Source: Legionella drozanskii LLAP-1 (GTDB lineage: Bacteria > Pseudomonadota > Gammaproteobacteria > Legionellales > Legionellaceae). From it: a stretch of DNA of 64,000 bases. The position numbers and the translations under genes are program-made. Location: the NCBI RefSeq assembly GCF_001467585.1, contig NZ_LNXY01000020.1, forward strand, positions 584,732-648,731, in the 5' to 3' direction. Below the pieces are notes generated by a model, which saw only the letters and a program-made list of their open reading frames with translations, was not told where the DNA came from and did not search any database. Positions 54,562 through 62,547 of the stretch are shown one piece after another (position 1 is the stretch's first letter; each line of letters starts with the position of its first letter).

Positions 54562-55302
54562 ATGCAAAAACAAAAGGGCGTTGGTTTAGTTGAACTAATG
54601 ATTAGTGGATTGTTAGCAAGCCTTCTTATCGCTGTGGTCGCACAGCAATATCTGATTTCTAAACAACAATATTCCCATCTGCATGGCCTATTAGAACAAG
54701 ATTTGGAATTGCAATTGATCAATGACTTGCTGCGCAATAGTGTGAGAAAGGCCGGGTTTACTCCCTGTTTGGGGCTTAGCTCACTAAAATCATTCGATCA
54801 ACGTAATGGAAGAACAAACCTTGCTGCAATTGAAAGCAGGGTCAGCAAACCTAATAGTTTACAGCTTAATCGGATGAGTGAATATTTTACCCAAGCTAAA
54901 TTAGTCGGCCAAAACCAATTATTGCTACACTCGGACTTACAATTGGAACCCCAACAAGTGCTGTTAATCGCTGATTGCTATCATGCGGAAGTGCAGCAAG
55001 TTTTATCGGCGAAAAAAATAAACAAGGGGACAATTCTCACGCTTTTACACAATCGACTCTTTGATTATGTTGAGCCAATTTATCTTGGTGAATGGATTGA
55101 AGAGGCCTTTTTCGTTCAAAAAAATCAACAGGGAGTTTCAGCTTTATTTTATCATCAGAAACAGAATGAAGAATTAAGCACGCTAATCAAAAACATGTCA
55201 GTCGAGGTAAAAAATTATCAAGCTAAGACTTTTGTGGGTGTAATATGGGAATTGGAAAAATCGAAAACAGTGGAGCTTGAAACGGAGGTTCGAGCAGGAT
55301 GA
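54562..55302 (+). CDS. pilW: PilW-like minor pilin
   Basis: 246 residues with the prepilin leader QKQKG/VGLVELMISGLLASLLIAVV and conserved Glu5. After the helix there is a mixed globular domain including LLRNSVRKAGFTPCLG, which occurs in PilW-type minor pilins. It is part of the tip complex that starts pilus assembly. It overlaps the next gene by 4 bp. Confidence 0.75.
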   Translation: MQKQKGVGLVELMISGLLASLLIAVVAQQYLISKQQYSHLHGLLEQDLELQLINDLLRNSVRKAGFTPCLGLSSLKSFDQRNGRTNLAAIESRVSKPNSLQLNRMSEYFTQAKLVGQNQLLLHSDLQLEPQQVLLIADCYHAEVQQVLSAKKINKGTILTLLHNRLFDYVEPIYLGEWIEEAFFVQKNQQGVSALFYHQKQNEELSTLIKNMSVEVKNYQAKTFVGVIWELEKSKTVELETEVRAG

Positions 55303-55814
55303 AGAGCCAGCAAGCAGGGATAGTCCTGATAACAACTATTTTACTAATAGCTGTATTGTCCTTATTAGTCTTGTCACAAATGCAATTAGTTTTTTTAGAT
55401 TATAAGGCCCTCAATCAATTGACTGAACAACATGAGTCTTTTTTACAGCTCGAGACAGTAGCAGGTAAACTAATTTCAACGTTAGATTGGTCTCGATCCG
55501 AGCGCTGTGCCCTACCGTCCAGTGATCCAAATGAAGTTTTACAGTTATTAAAAAATAAACGCGGTTGCGTTTTAATTCATAAAAAGCATGAGTTTTACTA
55601 TTTGATGGAAAACTTAGGGGTATTTCCCTGTTTACAAAGGAATGTGAATGAAATTAATTACAGTACGCAACATCAACGAATTAGCATTTTATCGACTACT
55701 GACTCAACAGTTTTACAGTTAAGGATAGCAAAATTGGCAAAATTAGAGCGCTGTAATCAGAACGAAATAAGGTTGAGTAAGCTAGGGTTACTTAGTTGGC
55801 GTTATCTAACTTAG
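55299..55814 (+). CDS. pilX: PilX-like minor pilin
   Basis: 171 residues: KSQQAGIVLITTILLIAVLSLLVLSQMQL, an N-terminal helix of PilX type (often with Ala-Gly before the helix and no Glu5), then a globular part with two Cys pairs. The overlap with the pilW-like gene supports the call. PilY1, its usual partner, is not seen here. It is convergent with the next gene. Confidence 0.7.
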   Translation: MKSQQAGIVLITTILLIAVLSLLVLSQMQLVFLDYKALNQLTEQHESFLQLETVAGKLISTLDWSRSERCALPSSDPNEVLQLLKNKRGCVLIHKKHEFYYLMENLGVFPCLQRNVNEINYSTQHQRISILSTTDSTVLQLRIAKLAKLERCNQNEIRLSKLGLLSWRYLT

Positions 55815-57113
55815 ACAAATATAGCCCAAATGATTAAGTTTAGGATCCTTTTCTGAGGTAGAAAGAGAAGAGAGATCACTTTGGGAGCAAAGTTCTTCAG
55901 GCAAACGAGAGAAATTTTCTCCTGTAGAAAAAAACGGCAATTCTCTAGCTGATGGTTCTTTCTTTTCGCGCTGAGAATAGGTTGAGCTAGTAGCATGCTG
56001 GGATACTGTAATGGCTGGAGACTCTAATTTAGGTTCTGGCCCGCTATCTAAAGAAACATCATTAAGAACCATGACAGGCTCCTCGTTGTTATAAACCGCT
56101 TCCAGATCGTGCAACTGTTCTTGAAGATGCTCTCTTAAAGTGGACTCTTTATGTTTGAGCCATAAATATTTAGCCGTATAGACTAATCCAATTGCCGCGA
56201 TTGCACCGATAGAAATAGCTAATCCGCCTCCCGGAAAAAAGCACCAAAGTGCCATAATAGCGACGATGGCCAAAGCAGCGAGTAAATTGATTTGCAAGGA
56301 CGACATCCGGCTTTCATAGCCAAAAACACGTCGAGCATAGGCACGGTGCACACTTAATTGATCATTTTCGTTAAGATGAGGACTGAAGAATTTATATTGA
56401 AAATATTCTTGAGCTAAACAAAAAAGTTCTTTAAGGACATCTATTCCGGAGCCAAGAACAAAAATACCAGCAATAACGGGACTCATCACTACCCCAGCTG
56501 CTAAAAGGAGAATAGAAGCAGTCAGCTTAGCTACTGTGGTTAATATGAGAAAAAAGTTATCACGGAATCGGTTGGCTATCGTCGCTTTTTGATTATGGTA
56601 ATTCGAGTAAAAATCAAAGAGACCCATGCTAAAAGTACCAATTAACCCTAATATCGGGGCGCCGTAGATCCAAGAACTAAAGGCTTTAATGAGCTCCCAT
56701 GTGAGCTGCAATGTCGATGTGGCCATTAAAGTTGTTATCAGGGTTACGATAATGCCGCTGCCGCCCAAAAATAATGTTAGTTTTCCGAACTGAGTTTTTT
56801 TATCAATGAGGCTAATAATATAATCGGATTGTGAATATCCCTTTTTCGCAAGCTTTAGAAGGAATTCATAAATAGTTAGATTTTCTTTTTTAAATTCTTC
56901 TTTCCATTCTTGGGGAGAAATATTTAAGTTTTTTACAATAGATTTAATCTGTGCCTTTATTTCAGGACTGGCGGAAATGGTTGTTTTGTGAAAATCTTTC
57001 TCTAGCTCTTCTAGATTCTTATCATAATATTTCATATGATTTTTCAGAGTATCCGTGCGACCACCCCGAAAATAAGAATCAAAAGATGTCAAACTTGAAA
57101 CCAAAAAGCTCAA
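55806..57113 (-). CDS. Multi-pass membrane protein of unknown function
   Basis: Up to 435 residues: a charged N-terminal about 100 residues, then four to six hydrophobic helices between about 110 and 330 (for example LTLFLGGSGIIVTLITTLMATS and LLAAGVVMSPVIAGIFVLGSG), and a polar Ser/Glu-rich tail of about 85 residues. There is no signal peptide or known motif. The long polar tail and unusual topology resemble membrane-targeted effectors of intracellular bacteria. The start is uncertain: TTG at 57113 gives the full frame; the first ATG is at 57035. It overlaps the end of pilX by 9 bp. Confidence 0.65.
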   Translation of the reverse strand: MSFLVSSLTSFDSYFRGGRTDTLKNHMKYYDKNLEELEKDFHKTTISASPEIKAQIKSIVKNLNISPQEWKEEFKKENLTIYEFLLKLAKKGYSQSDYIISLIDKKTQFGKLTLFLGGSGIIVTLITTLMATSTLQLTWELIKAFSSWIYGAPILGLIGTFSMGLFDFYSNYHNQKATIANRFRDNFFLILTTVAKLTASILLLAAGVVMSPVIAGIFVLGSGIDVLKELFCLAQEYFQYKFFSPHLNENDQLSVHRAYARRVFGYESRMSSLQINLLAALAIVAIMALWCFFPGGGLAISIGAIAAIGLVYTAKYLWLKHKESTLREHLQEQLHDLEAVYNNEEPVMVLNDVSLDSGPEPKLESPAITVSQHATSSTYSQREKKEPSARELPFFSTGENFSRLPEELCSQSDLSSLSTSEKDPKLNHLGYICLS

Positions 57114-57403
57114 TTTTATTATTTCTCTAATTTTTGATAAAACGCATGATTGAATTAAAATAAATGCAAAGCTATTCTAATTTCAACAAGGCGAAAAAAA
57201 GATATAAATAATGAACAAAATATGATCTTTTGTCAAGCGATATATAGCGCAGTTGGATGTAAAATTGTCTTTTCTGACAATAAAAATTGGTAATTTGGAA
57301 ATAGCATTCTCCTTTTTTTTTTAAAAAGATTAAGGGTTAGACCATTTCTTTAATCAGTGCATAGGTTTATTCTTATACCCGGAATAGATCAACATGGAAA
57401 ACT

Positions 57404-58411
57404 ATGGTCCTCGGCGACTTACTAACCTTAGCAATAAAAAAAAATGCATCTGATTTACATTTATCCGCAGGTTTGCCACCTATCCTACGCATTGATGGCG
57501 ATTTACAAACACTTAATTTGGCTAGTTTAGATCAAGAAAATTTGTTAGCAGTTATTCAAAAAATAATGAATAAAGAACAACAAAACATCTACCAAAAACG
57601 ACTTGAAATCGATTTTGCCTTGCAATTTGATGATCAATACCGATTAAGAGTTAATATTTTTACGCAAATGCGAGGAATAAGCGCAGTATTTCGTATTATT
57701 CCCACAAAAATTAAGACAATTGAAGAATTAGATTTCCCAATTATGTTTAAGAAAATTGCTTCCTATACCAAAGGACTTATTTTGGTGACTGGACCTAGCG
57801 GCTCCGGCAAAAGCACCACCCTTGCAGCACTCATTGATTATATTAATTCCTACCAAAATAAGCATATCATCACGATAGAGGATCCCATCGAATTTGTTCA
57901 TAAAAGTAATCATTGTCTGATTCATCAACGAGAAGTTTATCGAGATACGCATAGCTTCGCATCAGCACTTCGTTCTGCTTTGCGTGAAGATCCTAATATT
58001 ATCATGCTTGGCGAATTGCGAGATTATGAAACAATTCGCCTTGCTATGACGGCTGCTGAAACAGGCCATTTGGTTTTTGCAACTCTACATACGAATTCTG
58101 CAACAAAAGCGGTGAATCGCATTATTGATGCGTTTCCCGGGGAGGAAAAATCAACTATCCGCACCTTATTGTCTGAATCGTTACAAGCGGTAATTGCACA
58201 AACCTTGTTGAAGAAAAGAGGGGGCGGACGTGTTGCTGCATTCGAAATCATGATTTCTACCCCTGCTATCCGCAATTTAATTCGTGAAAATAAAATTGCT
58301 CAAATGTATTCATCTATACAAACAGGTCAAACAATGGGCATGCAAACCTTAGAACAGCATATAGAAAAATTGAAAACAGCTCGCTTAATCGCGGAAGAAG
58401 AAACAAGCTAA
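57404..58411 (+). CDS. pilT: Type IV pilus retraction ATPase PilT
   Basis: 335 residues. The N-terminus ASDLHLSAGLPPILRIDGDL, Walker A GPSGSGKSTT, AIRNLIRENKIAQMYSSIQTG and GMQTLEQHI are PilT features. The Asp and His boxes (TIEDPIEFVH, LREDPNIIMLGELRD, HLVFATLHTN) are intact. PilT powers pilus retraction and twitching. GGAAAACT precedes the ATG. It lies near the minor pilins but is transcribed separately. Confidence 0.93.
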   Translation: MVLGDLLTLAIKKNASDLHLSAGLPPILRIDGDLQTLNLASLDQENLLAVIQKIMNKEQQNIYQKRLEIDFALQFDDQYRLRVNIFTQMRGISAVFRIIPTKIKTIEELDFPIMFKKIASYTKGLILVTGPSGSGKSTTLAALIDYINSYQNKHIITIEDPIEFVHKSNHCLIHQREVYRDTHSFASALRSALREDPNIIMLGELRDYETIRLAMTAAETGHLVFATLHTNSATKAVNRIIDAFPGEEKSTIRTLLSESLQAVIAQTLLKKRGGGRVAAFEIMISTPAIRNLIRENKIAQMYSSIQTGQTMGMQTLEQHIEKLKTARLIAEEETS

Positions 58412-58438
58412 GCACCGCGAAGCACCCAGAACTGAATT

Positions 58439-59713
58439 CTAATGAAGCACGGAGCTAGGTTGTTTCACCTCATTATCCGTATCTTCGTTACCGGTTTTGA
58501 CAATAAGTAGAATTCCAGCACTGCCAGCTAAACCAGTTGTCGCTAAAATCATAGGCAATACTGCTCCTACATGCGCGATTAGACCGGTGAAAACGGAGGT
58601 TAACCCAAAGCAAAGTGCCATAACCGAACCGGTGACGCCCATTACCCAACCTTGCTCATTGTGATTAACCTGGTTGGAAAAGATGGTGAGTAATACCGAA
58701 TAAGCAACGGATAGACTTATACCAATCATTAACGCAGCAACCCAAGCTACCCATTCTTCATTAATCAGCAAAGTGGCTAAAACAAAAGTGGCAGTTAAAG
58801 TTAAGCCAATGATCACTATGGATTCAAAGGCAAAGCGCTTAGTGCAAAGATTAACGATATAACCGCAGCCCACACTAAATCCAAGTCCCATTACAGCGAG
58901 GAAAAAAGAATTTTGCATGGTTGAATAGTGGTAGGTTTGCGATAAGTACAATGAGATAAACGAAAAATAATTTGACCAACCAAAGATCATAACCAGCAAC
59001 ACGATAGAATATTTTTTTATTGCATCGTGTTTAAAAGCAGAAATAAAAATATGCATCGCATTATGCCATTGAATAGTCATTTTATCGGTGGTTTTAATGA
59101 AGGTTTCTTGAAAAGACCATTGGAGTAAAAATGCGTTTAATAGGGATAAAGCGGCAGCAAAATACATTGGCGTTTCAAAATTAAACCAAGAGACTATGCG
59201 ACTGTCTGAGAGTAGCCCGCCAAAAATGGGACCAAAAACAAAGCCAAGCGATACCGATAACAAGATAAGTCCAATGTTTTGGGCTTTATGTTCTTCAAGA
59301 CTAATATCGACTATTGCTGCCTGAGCAATTGGTTGGCTACCTGAGGTAAAACCAGCAATGATACGCCCTAAAATTAGTAACCAAAAATTGTGATAAAGAA
59401 TAGCGATCGCGGATAATGAATAGCCTATAAAAGCGCCGATAAGGCAGATCATAAGCGATTTTTTGCGCCCCACGTTATCCGATAAATCGCCAAGAATAGC
59501 AGCGCCAAAAAACCAACAGATCATAAAAATACCGATGGTTAATCCATAATAAAAATCACGCAAACCTAGACTGGTATCGACCGGCAAAAAACCTGCTTGC
59601 GGATCAATCAAAATAGTATTTAAGATCGGAAATAATAACCCCAATCCCATGCCATCAATAAATAAGACGAGGAAAAGAGGAAACATGGATGCTAGAGATT
59701 TTTCTTTGTTCAT
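58439..59713 (-). CDS. MFS transporter
   Basis: 424 residues with twelve membrane helices. The loop 2-3 motif is GDLSDNVGRKKSL, and motifs of the drug/proton antiporter-1 group (TetA-like) occur, including GRIIAGFTSGSQPIAQAAIVD in helix 5. It probably exports a drug or takes up a metabolite; Legionella uses many such carriers. The substrate is unknown. Transcribed alone. Confidence 0.87.
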   Translation of the reverse strand: MNKEKSLASMFPLFLVLFIDGMGLGLLFPILNTILIDPQAGFLPVDTSLGLRDFYYGLTIGIFMICWFFGAAILGDLSDNVGRKKSLMICLIGAFIGYSLSAIAILYHNFWLLILGRIIAGFTSGSQPIAQAAIVDISLEEHKAQNIGLILLSVSLGFVFGPIFGGLLSDSRIVSWFNFETPMYFAAALSLLNAFLLQWSFQETFIKTTDKMTIQWHNAMHIFISAFKHDAIKKYSIVLLVMIFGWSNYFSFISLYLSQTYHYSTMQNSFFLAVMGLGFSVGCGYIVNLCTKRFAFESIVIIGLTLTATFVLATLLINEEWVAWVAALMIGISLSVAYSVLLTIFSNQVNHNEQGWVMGVTGSVMALCFGLTSVFTGLIAHVGAVLPMILATTGLAGSAGILLIVKTGNEDTDNEVKQPSSVLH

Positions 59714-59787
59714 GATTTTAAACCTAAAATGTCGTTCGTTATAGTAATCTTAACTACCTAATTTGACAAATTTTCCAGCGATTATAT

Positions 59788-60846
59788 TCACGAATTTCTA
59801 AAATTTGGCATAACATGGAAGGGATATATACTATCTTCTTCATAAAGAGTTTCCCGGCCAAAAAGCGTAGTATCAGGTTGCTTAAAATCGAGGAATTTTC
59901 TATCACTAACCGAGGTTTGATTTGTTTGACGTAATTCATCTAAAGCCATTTGGCCTATTTCGATGATGTCTTTTGCCCAAGACTCGTGGACTTTAAAAGA
60001 AAATTCGATTAAATGTCGAACGATATCAGCAAGAACAATTTGACCGGCCCATTCTCCTATTTGATTACGAGATTTGCCTACCAGCGCCTCATGTGAGGTG
60101 GGGAGCAGCCAGCTAGAGGCCTTATGAACATATCGCTTGTCTTTCAGTGTATAAGTTGTATTTCTAGTGTTATCAAGCAGTCCGCTAAAGAAGGGGGTAT
60201 TGATTTGATATTTTTTAGGCAAAGACTCTTGAAGGGACTCCCAGGCGTTTAGATTGCCACTGTCAGATAGATAACTGTGTATGCTTAAATTGAGAGGAAC
60301 ATTTTGCTTCCCTTTTCGGTCTGTGAAAAAATATCGCCACCGGTCAGTGGGTCCACCTAAAACTGTATCGATCAAATGAAGTTGAATTGTTTCGATTTCG
60401 ATTTCACCGCGCAGCGATTTTTGCTCAAGCCATTCCTGCATTTGGCTAAGAACAAATCCACCGCGACTCCAACCCACCCCGCAGATAAGTAATGTTTCAT
60501 CGGCTTCTTTGGCTTCTTTGGCATGTCTTTCTACGAACTGCTTTATTTTTTCAAGATTAGCAGAGACGCCATTACAGCCGATGTGACCATCGATGAGAGC
60601 GCCAATTGATTTGAAGAGAGAACCGTTTTCCTCAGTAATATCAGTACCTGGACCGTCAAGAATGAGCATATATTCTTCTTCGCAGCGTTTAGCTAATTGA
60701 TTGATAAAATTATTGGGATCATACATTAGCCAAGTTGCCATATTGCTGAGAGAAAAAAAGCTAAAATACCCCGAGTTACTTGTTTTTTCCTGAGTTAGAG
60801 AAATTGAGCCATTGGCAAGGATAAGAATTTTTCTAAATTTACTCAT
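59788..60846 (-). CDS. DUF2235/Tle1-like alpha/beta hydrolase
   Basis: 352 residues with no signal peptide. The nucleophile motif GVGWSRGG at 123-130 (S127) resembles the GFSRG of DUF2235 and Tle1 phospholipases; D160 in LHLIDTVLGGP and H252 in SWLLPTSHEALVG fall where that family has its Asp and His. So a Ser-Asp-His triad is likely intact. Substrate (lipid or other ester) unknown. An acidic patch (LYEEDS) lies near the C-terminus. Effector candidate. Confidence 0.65.
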   Translation of the reverse strand: MSKFRKILILANGSISLTQEKTSNSGYFSFFSLSNMATWLMYDPNNFINQLAKRCEEEYMLILDGPGTDITEENGSLFKSIGALIDGHIGCNGVSANLEKIKQFVERHAKEAKEADETLLICGVGWSRGGFVLSQMQEWLEQKSLRGEIEIETIQLHLIDTVLGGPTDRWRYFFTDRKGKQNVPLNLSIHSYLSDSGNLNAWESLQESLPKKYQINTPFFSGLLDNTRNTTYTLKDKRYVHKASSWLLPTSHEALVGKSRNQIGEWAGQIVLADIVRHLIEFSFKVHESWAKDIIEIGQMALDELRQTNQTSVSDRKFLDFKQPDTTLFGRETLYEEDSIYPFHVMPNFRNS

Positions 60847-60997
60847 AATTATTTTTATCCTCCTTATTTAAGATTTGATGAAAAAGACACAAGCAAGCTT
60901 TCAAACTTATCATACTTAAATATATAAAATTTGCTGTCAATTGCGGGAGGCTCTAATTTAAATCGATCTACTGTTATTGTGAGTAACTTATGGATTT

Positions 60998-61939
60998 TTA
61001 GGAAAAATTTGGACGAAGATAAGCATTTTGTTCCTGCAATTGCTGGTCTTGTAGAGTATCAGTTACAGCTTCGAACAATTCAGACTCTTGGGGATCTTCT
61101 TGTTTTTCCGGCTGAGGTAGATTGTTGGGACGGTTAGAAAAATTATTTTCCAGTTGGAGTAATGCAGTGATTGTGGAGGATTCTAGCGTTTCTTCATTTT
61201 CAGCATCAATTTGCTCCTGCTCTGAGGGAGCAAATTCGGAGTATCCATCCATAAAATTATGCCAACTATCTTGGATTAAATGAGGTATTCCTAACAAACC
61301 ATAATGCCCCTTCATATTTGCCAGAGATGAAAGCGCTGTTGCACCCAAACCAGCTAGTAATATTTCGATTATAACTGCTGATTCTCCTAGTGCCGGCATC
61401 AATAAAGCAGCCAAGCTTCCCATAGTGCCACCAAGAATAAAATGAAGCGATTGGATAATTAAGGTTGCAGATAATTCGTCATTTTGATATTTCCTTCCAG
61501 TTAGTAAAGTACGAATTTTTCCTGCTAGGGTTTTAGATTCGGCTAATTGGTGATGTCCATCATAGACGAGTTCGTCAAGCGAATAAAAATGAAAATTCAA
61601 TCCATTTTCTTTATCTTTTTGGGCTGCTGCAACATAGAAATTTATAAACTCTTTTTTATCACGAAAGAGATAAACACCATGATTGGAATCCATATATCGT
61701 ATTTCATTCTCATGTTGCACGCTCAGATAGCATGAGTGACGTTGTGTGGAAAATTTAAGGGTTATGTTTAATTCTTTTCCTTCATTTTGCGCCGCAAAAT
61801 TGTAAAGGTCCTTCGCTCGTTTTTTTGGATCAGGACAAAAATATTCCCGAGTAAGTCGCGTTCTTTTGATCAGTGCTTGATCCTTTTCTCGATCACTTTG
61901 ATTTTTCTGATAATCATAAATTCTTTGCTCGAGATCCAT
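60998..61939 (-). CDS. Unknown protein with a His/Asp dyad and membrane segment
   Basis: 313 residues. RHSCYL (H68), then RYMDSNHGVYLF (D84), resembles the His and Asp region of papain-like C58 (YopT-type) peptidases, but no catalytic Cys box (GxCxG) is found N-terminal to it, so it may be a decayed protease or an unrelated fold. A hydrophobic region at about 158-206 (SLHFILGGTMGSLAALLMPAL and more) is followed by a Glu/Gln-rich polar tail. It lies upstream of the DUF2235-like gene on the same strand. Effector candidate, low certainty. Confidence 0.6.
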   Translation of the reverse strand: MDLEQRIYDYQKNQSDREKDQALIKRTRLTREYFCPDPKKRAKDLYNFAAQNEGKELNITLKFSTQRHSCYLSVQHENEIRYMDSNHGVYLFRDKKEFINFYVAAAQKDKENGLNFHFYSLDELVYDGHHQLAESKTLAGKIRTLLTGRKYQNDELSATLIIQSLHFILGGTMGSLAALLMPALGESAVIIEILLAGLGATALSSLANMKGHYGLLGIPHLIQDSWHNFMDGYSEFAPSEQEQIDAENEETLESSTITALLQLENNFSNRPNNLPQPEKQEDPQESELFEAVTDTLQDQQLQEQNAYLRPNFS

Positions 61940-62005
61940 TGTCGAAACTTTATTTTTATAAGGAGATATTGTGGGATCGACATCTTAGGTAGCCCAAAAT
62001 CCTCA

Positions 62006-62299
62006 TTAATCGTAGTAGGGCAAGATAATTGCCATGCAGCTTTGTTGGTCAGGAAAGATAAGGCGGGGTTCGCAGTCTGGTGTTTGTAATAAGGTTGTGC
62101 ATGCTAGTTTGTTATAATTGAAACAATAATAAGTCATCGCTTTGATTATATAGCAATTGGTATAGGGAGGACAGGCTGAGTAATATCTATGATGCCTGCT
62201 ATGGCTTATAGAGCAGATGAAAAAAAGACAGGCGCATAAGAAAGCTCTTAACACCCAACCATTGGTTTTCCATATAAAGCATTTAGCGAATTGTGTCAT
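62006..62299 (-). CDS. Small cysteine-rich exported protein (possible)
   Basis: 97 residues if it starts at the ATG at 62299 (an upstream GGAAT and GAG). The N-terminus is basic, then a hydrophobic core WVLRAFLCACLFFICSISHS, suggesting a signal peptide. The rest has six Cys in about 65 residues (CPPYTNC, YCF, ACT, DCE, SCM), an even number consistent with disulfides in the periplasm. The longer frame to 62473 covers a repeat-like region and is less credible. No family recognised. Confidence 0.45.
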   Translation of the reverse strand: MTQFAKCFIWKTNGWVLRAFLCACLFFICSISHSRHHRYYSACPPYTNCYIIKAMTYYCFNYNKLACTTLLQTPDCEPRLIFPDQQSCMAIILPYYD

Positions 62300-62364
62300 C
62301 TCATTATTCCATTTATTGATTGACTTGCTTAAAGAAAGTATTGGATTTAATTCGTGATTTAGCA

Positions 62365-62440
62365 AGTGCCCCCGCAGTGTAATGAATTGCGAATCCCCGT
62401 GGCTTTGACTGCGGGATCGATGGATCTTGCTCGCAATTGT
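62365..62440. repeat. Palindrome-rich intergenic sequence
   Basis: Two interlocked inverted repeats: CCCGCAGT (62371-62378) with ACTGCGGG (62408-62415), and AATTGCG (62385-62391) with CGCAATT (62432-62438). This looks like a dispersed structured repeat between the Cys-rich gene and the divergent oxygenase gene. Confidence 0.35.
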
Positions 62441-62547
62441 TTCTAGCCTATTGAAAATCGACCCTGCGGCCAAGCGACAGATTCGCTAGAATTAATTCAA
62501 GCTATACTTTTAAAATAAACCTGAGATTCGCTAAAACAGGAGCCGTT

